Positions 26,601 through 35,642 of a stretch of 64,000 bases of DNA are shown here, piece by piece. The stretch's first letter is position 1; every line of letters starts with the position of its first letter. The notes below the pieces were generated by a model. The model ran no database searches. It had not been told where the DNA came from and was given only the letters and a program-made list of their open reading frames with translations. The position numbers and the translations under genes were made by a program. The stretch is from Anisus vortex (taxonomy: Eukaryota > Mollusca > Gastropoda > Planorbidae): contig OX421507.1 of NCBI GenBank assembly GCA_949126835.1, positions 12,776,852 through 12,840,851 on the forward strand, in the 5' to 3' direction.

Positions 26601-29600
26601 TATCCCTGCCACCGACGGATCCCTGTCGCCCTGCAGGAGTTTTGGGCCTAGTGGATGTAATAATCTTCTATCTAGAAGGAACGTCTGTAAACTTATAAGA
26701 TATAAGAATGACTATAAAATTGAACATAACGTGCTCATTTTGAAATAGGAAATAGGGTGTTCTTCTTTTTCTTTGGAGGAGGGATGGGAGGGGGTGCAGG
26801 GCTTTGTGACATCATAATTGAAAGGGGGAGGTCTGACTTTTTGTGACTTGTGACAAGGGATGGGTGTTAAAATTGGCCAAATTTGCATCATTAAATGGCA
26901 AATGGCCCCAAAGTTATTTTTGAAGTGTATCCATAATACAATGAACGCATGTAATGTAATGCTAGTGTAATATCTTCTTTTCTGAATAAATCACTAAGTA
27001 GAATGTTCAGCTGTAGTGACTAACACAAGTATCTTTAGAATAATTTGATTGAAAATGACTGACTTTTTAACCCATTTCAGTTATTGTGTTGTTGTTTTAA
27101 ACACTTTTCCAGATGAGGTTCAACAGGGCTCAGTGGATGTTCCCGTCACAAAGCCAGCATTAAATAAAGCCAACCCCAAGATTGGAGTGGGCTGCTTAGC
27201 ATTTAGTTACGACAACAAATTCATGTTTACTAAAAATGGTAAATCAATTTTATAATTAAAATAGAGCTAAATGATAAATGGGACACTCTGCCCTAGCCGC
27301 AGCAAAGGAGGTCATGAGTTTGAATTGTTTTCCCCGGGTATTGAGAATAAATGGGTACCTAACATAAGTTGGGTTAAAGTAAAGGGGCTGGGCATTGTGC
27401 TGGCCACACAATACCTTAGTAATTCATGGACTTGTGAAAGCTGCCTTACTGAAAGCTGCCCTAGTGATCAAATGGGTCTAGACTGGGATACTTTAAATAG
27501 AGCTAAAACAAAGCTAACCCTGAGACTAAAGTGGGAGTGCTTAGTATTTTTCTAAGAAAAAATGTATATCTACTAAAATATTAAAATTAGTTTATAAGAG
27601 TTAGTTCTATGTGCACCAATGTTAATGAATGTAAATGTTTATAGCACAACAAAGCCTAAATTGGATTCCCTCCCTTTGTGGTTGTTAATTTATGTTTTCT
27701 CTTTTTTTGTATTGAGTCAATCTGTTATTGATTTCTAAAAATAACTAATATAACCCAATTTACATTAAATTAGATAACATGCCATGTGTCCTGTGGATCT
27801 GGGATGTCAGAAAACTTGGACTGTGTGCAGTTTTGATTCAAGCTCATCCTATAAAATGTAAGTCTGACTGCTACACAATGGGGACATCTTGGGCAAGGGA
27901 AGTAATCCACTCAAATTCAAAAAGACTTATTTTAGCTGCTTTTTAACATGTTTAAGTATTATACAACTTTGAAAAAAAAAAAAATTAGATTTTAATTCTG
28001 TAATTTAGTGTTGCATTTTCAACTGAAAATTCATAAACTATGCACAAGTAATAAAATTTGTTTTTTTTTAGCAGTTTTATTTTATACTGTTTTTCAGAGG
28101 GTTTTAGAAAAAGTGCCATCATATATAAGCTATTTCAGTACAGTTACTTAACAATTTTATAGATAAAAAATGAAAATAGATTATTTAGCCCTGTCAGATC
28201 CACAAACTGCTATTCTGTCACCTGGTAAATCATGTTAAATCATAATGATATGCCATTGTAATTTCAGCTGTAAAGTGGGATCCACGCTCCTCCAGGCTGG
28301 CTCTATGCTGCTCCACCAACAAACTGTACATGTGGTCACTAAGCGGCTGTTTGTCTGTTCAAGTTCCTGTGGAAGGTCAGAGCAATGTTTTATTATTTAT
28401 TGTTTTGGCTTAGGGACTATCACAACATATTAAGCAAAGTTTTTATTTCTGTCATTCTATGAACAATCTGGTATTGCTGTTGAGAAATTATTATTTTTTT
28501 TCTTTCATTTTAAATGCTTCATACTGTAGTACATTCCAGTATGTTTATCCCTAGCATCCCAGTGAGACCCTTATGTGATATAGAACTATGGAAGTCCAGA
28601 ATAAAACTTCCACTGTTATTGAGCATTGCAGTCTGTAACTAATGAAATTATTCACTTTACATTGACAAATATTCATGTTCTTGATAATCTTATCATTTTC
28701 AACAAGATCTTCAACCATCTGTTCTGGAACATCCACTTTAAATCTTACATTTTATTCCTGGAAAGTAAAAAATGACAAACATTGTCACCTGCACAAAATA
28801 TTTTGTCTGGGTACAGTGGGTAATTATATACAGTCTTATACACACAGTGGGGCAGAGGTGGGACATCTATATTGTTAGTCTTATTTCATAGTGAAAAGAA
28901 TTCCCGTTTTCCTTTCCTAAATTAGTGTTCAACACCTTTAATGAGTGCACAAATATTTCTTACTTATAACATTGATGGCTGATTGTCTTAGCATTTAAAA
29001 ACTTGAATCAGTTAATACTTGATAAGTAAAGTAAAGTACCCTTCGGACCAAATTGATCATAGGGCAGCGTTACCAGTTTCTGGGGCAACTGGCATACAAG
29101 GCAGGGGCGAAGCCACAGGGGGGGCTGAGGGGGGCTAAGCCCCCCCCTGGAAATAAAAAAAAATATTTTTTTCAACTGATTTTTTAAAAATATGTACTAA
29201 ATTCGCTACAAATTTGGTAAATCTTTGTCACGCGAAAGTTTAGCCCATCCTGGTATTTGGTAAATATTTGTCACGCGAAAGTTCAGCCCCCCCCCCTGGA
29301 AAAAATTTCTGGCTTCGCCCCTGATACAAGGGGATGTGTGGCCAGCATAATACTTGATAGATATTTAAAAATTATAAATAGAACAGAGTAATTAAATGGC
29401 CAGCATTTATTTATTTTTATACATGTCAATGTTTTAAATGTTGAATTTTTCTTTAGGTTCAGTTACACAACAATAACAATATTATAAAATAACAACAAAC
29501 TTTGTGTATTACACAGGTACTTTCTTGATTCACAATTTAACATGGCAGCCGGAAGGGGAGGCAATCCTGCTTATAGGCAAGGAACAGATGTGCGTGTGCT

Positions 29601-29752
29601 TCCTGTCTCCTACTGAGGTGAACGCATCGGCCGCCCACAACATCAGCACCATAGACTCCACCCAGGACAGCCTGAAAACTAAAAAGGACAACAGCCTTAA
29701 AAATGGTGGCAATTTCAACAAGAAGAAAGACATACCAGAACAATGTGATTAA
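5429..29752 (+). CDS. WRAP73 (WDR8), WD40-repeat protein, 3' seven exons
   Basis: Partial gene; the 5' exons lie outside the window. Exons by splice sites and phase: 5429-5563, 24522-24599, 25739-25832, 27113-27238, 27774-27857, 28268-28375, 29517-29752. They sum to 861 nt, giving 286 residues plus a TAA stop. All introns are GT..AG and phases agree. The first exon encodes the diagnostic [15 protein letters not shown] and [20 protein letters not shown] (WD repeat). Later exons give [39 protein letters not shown] and a final CVCFLSP block, collinear with human WRAP73 through roughly its last three fifths. WRAP73 is a centrosomal/spindle-pole protein that works with SSX2IP/Msd1 in anchoring microtubule minus ends. 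The C-terminal ~45 residues are a divergent, polar, lysine-rich tail. The 18.96-kb first intron holds the satellite array. Confidence 0.93.
5564..7350. other. WRAP73 intron, left part
   Basis: Intronic DNA with no exon or well-formed element that I can recognise. A duplicated phrase appears: 'tgtttaggaaatgtaattgtatagatcagtgaag' just before the exon (near 5260) has a relative near 6329, suggesting an old local duplication flanking the exon. Open frames here (for example 5951-6211 and 6483-6704) lack domain or splice support. Confidence 0.5.
7351..7524. repeat. Two-copy tandem duplication, 87-bp period
   Basis: The block beginning ataaatgactccttgagtca at 7351 is repeated almost exactly from 7438. 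Both copies carry inverted phrases (aaggctgggcaaag / agaaggcccag). The near-identity points to a recent event. It abuts the SINE-A copy at 7529. Confidence 0.9.
7529..7830 (+). repeat. SINE-A copy, well preserved
   Basis: Begins with a tRNA-like head: A box tggccgagtgg (about 7552) and B box gggatcaaatcc (about 7586). A body follows with 'ccagctctgatgggtacc', 'gggcattgtgctg', 'atgccgtggc' and 'cctatgg', which are the landmarks of this family. It is the most complete + strand copy in the window and a good reference for the others. Confidence 0.82.
8076..8153. mobile_element. Very short TTAA-flanked inverted-repeat element (piggyBac-like MITE?)
   Basis: TTAA at 8076-8079 is followed by CCCTTCCCG. 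The mirror end ACTGTAAGGG precedes TTAA at 8150-8153. TTAA targets and CCCTT-type termini are typical of piggyBac-derived MITEs, but the inner part is only 70 bp and one copy is seen, so this is tentative. Confidence 0.4.
8154..9507. other. WRAP73 intron, low-complexity DNA
   Basis: No exon found. It holds poly-G near 8557-8568 followed by a further G-rich run, a long poly-C run near 8867-8889, and (CA)n-like and A-rich runs near 9183-9215. The frame at 8843-9100 is created by the poly-C run and is not a gene. Confidence 0.5.
9508..9782. repeat. Minisatellite, ~24-29-bp units
   Basis: About ten imperfect copies of a unit built on gatcagatgtaaatgtgcca (variants ggggataagatgtaaatg and cggagatcatatgtaaatg). 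Copies vary in length and base composition, so the array is older than the ones at 22017 and 45443. The minus-strand open frame across it is an artefact of the repeat. Confidence 0.88.
9783..11208. other. WRAP73 intron between minisatellite and satellite array
   Basis: I see no exon and no clear element. There are poly-C tracts (about 9846-9857 and 9986-9998) and AT-rich DNA, with (AT)-rich sequence from about 11177 running into the first satellite unit. Short frames here overlap homopolymers. Confidence 0.5.
11209..12932. repeat. Satellite unit 1 (type I, 1724 bp)
   Basis: Landmarks: hairpin at 11225-11241; 19-bp minisatellite about 11717-11999; a block after the minisatellite starting cctaggcgataagcc (12010); TGACGTCA at 12542 and 12609; (CAGC)n at about 12868-12905. 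This first unit carries small differences from units 2 and 3, such as gccagcatgacc where the others read gcccgcatgacc. Confidence 0.9.
12933..14690. repeat. Satellite unit 2 (type I, 1758 bp)
   Basis: Same order of landmarks as unit 1. Its minisatellite (about 13444-13744) has 15 copies in an A A B B A A A B B A A B B A A order (A = aatttaaa, B = tattataa variant). Near 14385-14460 the right part switches to a sequence (gcgcgattgatcgaaaaac, then ggcaaattcgacatgaaccc) otherwise found in units 4-5, which suggests exchange between the two types. Confidence 0.9.
14691..16419. repeat. Satellite unit 3 (type I, 1729 bp)
   Basis: Nearly identical to unit 2 through the minisatellite (about 15204-15503, same A/B order). 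The right part returns to the unit 1 version (aagttgtactggcaaagac near 16178). The CAGC tract is the shortest of the array, about 16370-16388. Confidence 0.9.
16420..18000. repeat. Satellite unit 4 (type II, 1581 bp)
   Basis: Shares the opening hairpin and left part with type I. Its minisatellite is shorter and more diverged (about 16938-17102), and the following ~400 bp are type-specific. That part includes three to four in-frame 33-bp repeats built on gaaacgtgaaatattgcccg (about 17255-17365), which create a 105-codon open frame. TGACGTCA occurs twice, near 17596 and 17644. It ends with (CAGC)n and a (TATGA)n-like run. Confidence 0.9.
18001..19610. repeat. Satellite unit 5 (type II, ~1.6 kb)
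   Basis: Almost identical to unit 4 from the hairpin to the CAGC tract (about 19497-19522), so the pair arose by a recent duplication. It ends in a longer gatat pentamer run (about 19563-19590), after which unrelated DNA begins. A change of gaccaaact to taccaaact near 19358 is one of few differences seen. Confidence 0.9.
19646..19787 (-). repeat. SINE-B copy beside the satellite array
   Basis: Minus-strand SINE-B: the tail block agtttacagacgttccgtct (near 19650) and cctaggcccaaaaactcc are followed by a degraded head (gttgacggtccgttgtacta, then ggaccggcc). It starts about 35 bp after the array end and may mark the old insertion boundary. Confidence 0.75.
19788..21084. other. WRAP73 intron, unassigned DNA with a GC-rich patch
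   Basis: No exon is supported. A T23 run lies near 20541-20563. From about 20740 to 20905 the base composition turns GC-rich (ggcggccttgtggtccgcag and following) and a 95-codon frame crosses it (20627-20914). It shows no domain or splice signal and looks like an unrecognised repeat. Confidence 0.45.
21085..21325 (-). repeat. SINE-A copy, minus strand
   Basis: Reads, on the + strand, the reversed landmarks: tttctgtggccacggcatac, tttactttaccccaactaag, catcagagctgg, then B box ggattcgaacccgg (about 21259) and the A-box region gccggtgggccac. Gene-like open frames across this copy are SINE sequence. Confidence 0.85.
21326..22016. other. WRAP73 intron, nothing recognised
   Basis: Overlapping open frames on both strands between 21620 and 21941 cross a G-rich tract (about 21840-21852) and lack any family signature. 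I see no splice-consistent exon. Confidence 0.45.
22017..22322. repeat. 27-bp minisatellite, ~11 near-identical copies
   Basis: Unit: attatgatagtcattggct plus aaatgtcc. Copies are essentially identical, so the array is young. Because 27 is divisible by three and the unit lacks stops in one frame, a 114-codon frame with a nine-residue repeat (YDSHWLNVH) appears. No start context, domain or splice signal supports translation. Confidence 0.95.
22739..23040. repeat. Minisatellite, ~45-51-bp units, seven copies
   Basis: Copies begin taatgactggttgtgcag and end with tctgtagatgttg. The first two are a longer variant with an inserted ggacagacaactctg form; the later ones share acaacttcgaatgtctg. Frames on both strands are artefacts of the repeat. 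Confidence 0.92.
23041..24521. other. WRAP73 intron right end
   Basis: No exon before 24522. G-rich (about 23735-23760) and C-rich (about 23897-23908) tracts create overlapping frames at 23510-24035. The acceptor at 24520-24521 follows a good pyrimidine tract (ttgttcttttcctttgtcag). Confidence 0.5.
24600..25738. other. WRAP73 intron 2 of the visible part, degenerate AT repeat
   Basis: From about 24610 to 25050 the sequence is a loose tandem of ttagttatttattacatta-like phrases, an old decayed AT-rich repeat. From 25130 to 25690 several overlapping long frames occur on both strands but none shows a domain, and the exon at 25739 is already joined in phase to 24599. Confidence 0.55.
26075..26310 (-). 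repeat. Retroelement 3' tail, minus strand
   Basis: Contains (AAT)n, then tatttataaagcgctatca and ctctaagcgc. The AAGCGCTATATAA type of tail is seen at 44070-44100 (LINE) and 32628 (SINE-B variant). The region to 26310 has no ORF. I take it as the 3' end of a LINE or of a SINE using that tail. Confidence 0.5.
26312..26331. repeat. Poly-G tract of about 20
   Basis: A run of G from about 26312 to 26331. It could form a G-quadruplex, or its length may be a sequencing artefact. Several other pure G or C runs occur in the window (8867, 23750, 33147). Confidence 0.8.
26458..26702 (+). repeat. SINE-B copy with a duplicated tRNA-like head
   Basis: Two heads in tandem: one from 26460 (ggctggtccagcggttagat) to the B-box ggttctatctctg near 26522, and a second from about 26539 (atccagcggtgaactggtta) to ggttctatccctg near 26596. 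A single body (gatccctgtcgccctgcagg) and tail (cttctatctagaaggaacgt) follow. This gives two sets of Pol III A/B-box-like motifs in one element. Confidence 0.8.
27275..27440 (+). repeat. SINE-A, old degraded copy
   Basis: Head remnants (ggtcatgagtttgaattg resembles a B box), then aataaatgggtacct, taaagtaaaggggctgggca and attgtgctggccacacaata match SINE-A order. Lies 37 bp after the donor of a WRAP73 exon (27238), fully intronic. Confidence 0.6.
29030..29355 (-). repeat. SINE-A copy split by a hAT MITE
   Basis: Left part 29030-29101 (agtaaagtacccttcggacc, then accagtttctggggc) and right part 29324-29350 (ggggatgtgtggccagcata) are the SINE-A 3' end in reverse. Between them sits a MITE with an 8-bp duplication of SINE sequence. 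The tRNA head is missing. Confidence 0.75.
29102..29323. mobile_element. hAT-type MITE, 222 bp, 8-bp TSD
   Basis: Terminal inverted repeats begin caggggcgaagcca. The flanks show a perfect 8-bp duplication, atacaagg (29094-29101 and 29324-29331), the target length of hAT transposons. The interior carries a partly duplicated phrase (ggtaaat..ttgtcacgcgaaag, twice). A relative lies at 39432-39608 in the opposite orientation. It sits inside the terminal intron of WRAP73, within a SINE-A. Confidence 0.9.
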
Positions 29753-29767
29753 CTGAATTTTTTGTCA

Positions 29768-29773
29768 AATAAA
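29768..29773 (+). terminator. WRAP73 polyadenylation signal candidate
   Basis: AATAAA lies 16 bases after the stop codon. So short a 3' UTR is possible, but other AATAAA motifs occur downstream (for example near 30255), so the true cleavage site is unsure. Confidence 0.4.
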
Positions 29774-30577
29774 AATAATTAGAACAATGTTTTTTTTTTT
29801 ACAGATTTATACATTGATTGATTCTGTTGCAGATTAGAATGTACACATTTAATTATAGTTATTCATTGAAGCAGCAGGATTAATTAGATTAATTTTGTTA
29901 TTGTTCTGTACAATTGCTGATGTATAACAAATAGCAGTTACAAAATGCTAAAAAAAATAAAAAAGAAGTTGTGATTCTACAGTCTGGTAACTCCAGCAGC
30001 CAAATATTATGTCTAAGTAGACTGTCTTGGGAGCACTGGTGTCAAATGTTTACAGTACTTACTTCATAAAGAAGTTTTCACTCAGGTTCTATGTATGTTT
30101 ACTTCATTATAGTTTTTAAATTTAATAACAATATTATTTTAATAATTAAACTGAATTATTAGTGTATATGTGTGGTAGTTATGTGTATAATGTGTACACT
30201 GTAAATTAGATAAGAGAAAATGAATTATATAATGCCTGTCTTTATTTATTATGCAATAAATATCCCATTATTTGTTTACTATGTATGTTAGTTTTTTTGT
30301 ATGTTCTTCTAATTATATATGTATCACGATTCATTCATATGGCTTGGAAAAGCTTATATAAATATATTAATATATCTGATATCTTTCAGCCAATTAAATC
30401 GTTGATCTTCATGTAAAAAAAATGAACAAGTGTTACTGTATAAAATATCTCTATGTGATTGTATTCAAAATCACTAATTGTTCAAGAAAGGTGAGATGAA
30501 TGGAGGAGGATGATGGTAGCCATGGCATCTAGGAAGTAGAGAATTAGAGAAACAAACAAAAAGATTCTTTCATACAT

Positions 30578-30785
30578 TAGATAGTGATCTAGCCTGTATA
30601 ACTATATATTGTTTAGATAGTGATATAGCGTAGCCTGTATAGATAGTGATCAGATCTAGCGTAGCCTGTATAGATAGTGATCAGATCTAGCGTAGCCTGT
30701 ATAACTATATATTGTTTAGATAGTGATCAGATATAGCGTAGCCTGTATAGATAGTGATCAGATCTAGCGTAGCCTGTATAATTAT
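30578..30785. repeat. Tandem repeat, tagatagtgatcagatctag type
   Basis: Repeated phrase tagatagtgatcagatctag followed by cgtagcctgtata, alternating with copies carrying an extra actatatattgttt. This yields a two-level (short and long unit) pattern over about 200 bp. Located in the WRAP73-kinesin intergenic DNA. Confidence 0.85.
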
Positions 30786-32440
30786 ATATTGTTTTGATTG
30801 CTCTCCTTTGTGTATAGACTGGTTTTCTTGACAAATAAAAAGTCAAGCAAAATGAAGTATTAAACAGTTTTGAAAATGTCCCTTTTGCACCCACCCCTCC
30901 TTTTTAAAAATATTTATAGTATTTAGTATTTATGCCCCCAGCCCTTTTTCCTACAAACTTCTGGAGAAAAGTAGCCTACCGTACTTGGATGTGACCATTA
31001 TTAGTCAAAGTTATGACTTTCCAATGAACAATTGCCACAGTTATATGTAATTGTCTTTTGTTTAGCTGTAATACAACTGTAAGCCAGGAAACAATGAATG
31101 TGTTCCCTTTAGAAGAACATAAGACGGGTTCATATACGCCACCTGTGTTTGGTATGGTAATAGTAGGCCAAATTGTACCCACAAAGCAATATCGAGGTCT
31201 GGGTATAAGCTTACCAACCAAACAATACAAGAACACTTTTTACTTTTACCAAAACTTGAACTCGTATCTAAACTTTCTATTGCCTAATTCCATTTATCGC
31301 TGCCTTTGTAGGCCTATTACATAGAAAGAAAGGTGTGAAGGTAGAATTCTCTTCCCGGAACAATATCACCAATATTGGTATGATCCATTTTGACACAGTG
31401 TTTTTTATGTGTGGACCTACACAGTTACCGAACCAAGAGTAGATCAGCCGTCGTTCAGTCAGTTACACACCTACTCAAACTTCTATTGTCCAGGTGTTCT
31501 ATGACATGCCACCAAATAGAAGTGACACTTTTTAATAATACAGCCATGTGCGCAATGAAGCAAACAAAACCAAGACAGAACAATGTGGACACCACTATTC
31601 TGTGGTGGACACTGCGGGTCAATACGTCAATTCTTCTGGTCGCGTCATACCTTCCCACAAACACCTGGAGACATGGAATGGAAGTGTTAATTAAAACAGT
31701 TCAAACAAAACAGAAAAAAATATAATCTTATAATTACAATAGTTATAATACTAATAATACAAATAGTCCTACAATGAAACATTGCAATTTGTACAAAAAA
31801 ATGATTGCGTGAATATAAAATATTGCCTAGGCCTATGTTTACTAAAAAAAAGTTTGGAAAAATGTTCCTACAAACGGAATAGGCATATATAGCCTATATA
31901 AGCTTATAAAAAGTAGCCTATACATCTTTGTTAAAGAGGCCCACATGATTTTGAAGCGCTAAGCCCCTGGCCTCTGAAACCCCCTCATTTTCTTTAAAAA
32001 AAAGGCCTAATATAGGCTAATATAGCCTATATATGCCATATGTTTTTTTAAAGGGTCAGACGGGCTATATATACCAACAAATGCAGTAGCTAAGCATGTA
32101 TATATATATGCCTACCTAAACTTCAATAAAATTAGGATGTAGCCCGGCGCTTTACAAAACTATAGCTTAAGTTGTTCGGTTCTTTAAAACCAGACCGCCT
32201 TTACTTTCCCTAAAATAACATTGGGTAACAATCAGAACCTCCTGGAATCATGGCCCGTTTATTTTTTTACATTTTTAACATATTTGTTGTTATACTATTT
32301 TTGTCAAATTGTTTATTATTGCTTTGATTGTTTAAATCAAAATTAAAGCACCACAAAAATAAAAATCGTTTGGCTTCAGTTCGTTGGACTCTTTGGAGCC
32401 TTCAACAAGGAACATCTTGTTTATGACACGCACATGATAG
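30786..32440. other. Intergenic DNA, nothing coding supported
   Basis: The open frames at 30976-31324 and 31390-31725 show no domain. There are AT-rich runs and repeated taggcctata-like phrases near 31820-32060. I recognise no element. Confidence 0.45.
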
Positions 32441-32660
32441 AAGCCGGCTGGCCTAGCGGTTAGATCACCGGACTGTCAACCAAAAACCATCTGACAGGTC
32501 GCGGGTTCTAGCCCGGCCGCCGACGGATCCCTGTCGCCCTGCAGGAGTTTTGGGCCTGTAGACATATTTGCGCCAGCAGGCAGCAGTGTGTTTACAGAGC
32601 GCACTGAGCATGCTGAAATAGCATGGATAGAAGCGCTATATAAGTAACCAATTTAATTTA
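32441..32660 (+). repeat. SINE-B head and body with a different 3' tail
   Basis: The head gccggctggcctagcggtta, B box gggttctagc and body gatccctgtcgccctgcagg match SINE-B up to ttttgggcctg. After this it diverges to a tail with ttgcgccagcaggcagcagt and ends in gcgctatataagtaacca. That ending resembles the LINE tail at 44070-44113 (gcgctatataaaaatgcctc), so this copy appears to have acquired or kept a LINE-type tail. Confidence 0.75.
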
Positions 32661-32998
32661 ATAGAAGAGTATAATTTCAAAAGAGTTTGGAATACCTTTT
32701 TCTATAACTAAAGTTTATTTCTTTTTTTTTTGTATAGCTGCACCTTCTCCCCTCTTTCACCAAAGACCTATAATCTTCAGCTGCTAGATAGCATACATTG
32801 CCGGTTTCTGTTACAAATCTTAAAGAAAAAAAAAAAAGTTATATAAGCTTATTCTTTTTTCAGTTTCTCTTTCTTGAAAATACCCCTCTTTTTATTCTTC
32901 ATTGTCCCACATTAAAATGTATCTATTAGCATATATAGGCCTTGGCCTATATATAGTACAGACGCTCTTTCTATAAATAGAAGATAATTACGTAATAC

Positions 32999-33522
32999 CG
33001 GGGCCGTATTTAAGGTTGTGGGGGCCCTGTTCCCAGATTTATGTGGGGGCCCTTGTTGCCTCGCCCTGTTTTCCACATACTTCAGAAAAGTGCCGTTAAT
33101 TAATGTACATCATCATCATCAATCACATGACCTTTGAGGTCGTTGGGGGGGGGGGGGAGCGAATGGACACTTCGGCAGTCAACTTTCTCCACTGTTGACT
33201 ATCTTGCGCGGTTGTCAATAGTTGATTCAGCTGCAGCCCTGTCCAATCCTTAGGTATAGCCTAATTGTCGAACCAGCATCTCCGCTGACGGCCTCTCCTA
33301 ATTAATGTTACATTCTGTAAAACCATAGATTGTATGTTGCGCTTAGCTTTGTTGGACTGGTGCGCTTAAAATTGCAGGGAAATAAATTAATTTTATTTTA
33401 CATTTTCAACAAAAGAATGAGGATGTTACTAAAAGAATTATTTTTGTGATGTGTGGGGGCCCCTTTTGTGTGGGGGCCCCTGTTCCAATGGAACATGTGG
33501 AACATGCCTAAATACGCCACTG
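32999..33522. mobile_element. Non-autonomous hAT element, 524 bp, with nested LINE tail
   Basis: A perfect 8-bp TSD cgtaatac flanks it (32991-32998 and 33523-33530). Inverted termini: left cggggccgtatttaagg, right end reversed cagtggcgtatttaggc. Both ends continue into gtgggggcccc-type blocks. It sits in the tail of an older reversed SINE-B remnant (gacgctctttctataaatag). Removing the nested LINE piece leaves about 320 bp. Confidence 0.88.
33107..33298 (-). mobile_element. LINE 3'-end fragment inserted in the hAT element
   Basis: Flanked by a 10-bp duplication taattaatgt (33097-33106 and 33299-33308). On the minus strand it reads a typical LINE C-terminal tail (IPKDWTGLQLNQLLTTAQDS, then QQWRKLTAEV) and ends in a (GAT)n tail seen as catcatcatcatc at the left. 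A severely 5'-truncated retrotransposon copy. Confidence 0.8.
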
Positions 33523-34467
33523 CGTAATACGCTGATCCGTGGTCTGAGTCTAGTCTTACATTTTTATTAGTGCTTAAATTATGTTATGTTACTGTTTTTT
33601 TCCCAGTTTTTTTCAGGCCACCCATTCCATGCCCGGGTGCCACTCGGGAAGAAATAGTAGGCCTACTTATATTCATTTTCTCCCATAAGAGATTCTTGGA
33701 AAGATCCCACTCTATATTCTTGAAGAGGCCCGCACTTGCTTCCCCCAACCCCAATACGATGCACTATATAAAAAATATTAATTTATTATCTTATCATTAT
33801 TTTATGTTGCAGAAGCCCTTTCTACACCTAAGATAATTGCATATGTTTTATTTAGTTGATGGGTATCATACAGAAGATGCATAGGATATGCTATATTCTA
33901 AATTAGCCTACGTCCAGGCCCGGCTTTAGAGACCACAGGGCCAATAGGCACTTGAAGTTCGCCCCCCCCCTCCCTCACCACTGTCTCGAAGCTATTTTGT
34001 AAATTTAGAAAATAAAATGCACTTGTACAGAACATATAATTTTAAATCGACTTTAATGAGTTTTAATAAACATCAGAATAATACACTTTATGTTACCAGA
34101 GTTACGTTATACTATAAAATGTATAGAATCATATCATACGACGAACTGTCTTCTGTGCAAAACAACGAAGGACATCATCATAGTCAATTGCATTATTTCT
34201 GACTCTATGTACATTACAGAGAGTGAATTGAGCCTGTTCTCTCCTATGTTAGATCTTAAGTAATTCTTTACTCTCTTTAGTGCTGAAAACGACCGTTCTG
34301 CTGAGCAGTTTGACGCTGGTGTACACAACAGCATTCGGAGCACAATTCCTACGTTTGGATAAATGTCCAAAAAGCCTTTTCCCGATAAGTATTTGTGACG
34401 ATAAACTCCATAACTTCATCATTCGACGACAAATGAGCTTGCAGGTGCAGACACTCGTTTTCCAAAG

Positions 34468-34752
34468 TAAAGTAAAGTACCCGTTGGACCGAATTGATCC
34501 ATAGGTCCGATGAAGCAGCGTTCACCAGTTTCTGTGGCCACGGCATACTAGGTGATTGTGTGGCCAGCACTATGCACAGCCGCCTTTACTTTACCCCAAC
34601 TAAGGTCAGGTAACCATCAGAGCTGGGTAGACTCAGGGACAACCTCCAGACCCGGGAAAAAATCCTAGCCTGCACCAGGATTCGAACCCGGGACCTTCGG
34701 CTCGCCAATCGAACGCGCTGCCGCTAGGCTACCGTGCGGCACCGTGCACAAT
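34468..34752 (-). repeat. SINE-A copy with 13-bp TSD inside the hAT transposase
   Basis: Target duplication tcgttttccaaag at 34455-34467 and 34753-34765. The element reads in reverse: agtaaagtacccgttggacc, gtggccacggcatactaggt, tttactttaccccaac, B box ggattcgaacccgg (about 34679), A-box region. It gives exact ends for the SINE-A family (about 285 bp) and shows it moved after the hAT element inserted. Confidence 0.92.
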
Positions 34753-35642
34753 TCGTTTTCCAAAGTCCTATCCAAATCCCCCGGATAAAAAGTTATAAGG
34801 TTTCTGGCTCCTTCATGAATGTCTTTAGATTCCAAACGATGTATTTTCCTAAAGAAAGTCAAACTTTTTACTTAACTCCTCATAAGCAGTTCCGCGTCTC
34901 CGTAGTTTTGTAATTAGTCTGTCTAAAATGACGGTGCGTTAAAAATGGTAACTCTGAATCTGTCCCTGCCAGAGAGTTCGGTCTCGTTTCCTTTTTCTTC
35001 GTCGAACTGGACTTTACGCTTACGTTTCCTCTGCATGTCATACTCATAGCTATTTTCACCGGATTTTTCAATAGCTTTCGACTCATAATGATCAACGGTA
35101 CTGGGTTTCCTTAAGTGTTCTAGATATGTTACCAATGACTGGTACAGTTCAACGATCGTACCCAGCACGATGTTAACAGATTGGAGAGATTAGCTTACTT
35201 TTTTGAACCTTTCCAAGATGTCATTCAAGAGAAGTGAAAAAAGCAAGTTTTCATCGAGTCTAATGAATTCAGATGACCTCAGAGCGCGTAGATGGTTTTT
35301 CATTGGCATCATTGGCAATTATCTCAAGAGCTGCCATGATCTTATCTCAGAAGCAACATAGACTTCGGCAGGCGTCAGCTCGAGCAGACCATCTTGTCTG
35401 AGAAAGAGTCTTCACGACTGCTAAATTTGACTTCAGTTTCGACTGCAAAATTTCCCATCTGTGTGTTGATGCCGAAAAAAAAAACTATACAATGACTGCG
35501 AAATACCGAAGAAAGATACAGCAGCTTTACAAAACTCGGCCTCACAAGATTTAGTGAGTGGGCCGAACAGGGAACGAAATCTACCAGAGGGTTCATTTGT
35601 TTTATTCTCGCTTGAAGACCAGAATATACAAGTGACATATTT

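Noticed and set aside
31390..31725. 111-codon frame in intergenic DNA
   Set aside because: No recognisable motif, no splice partners and no promoter or poly-A context; likely chance or an unknown repeat.
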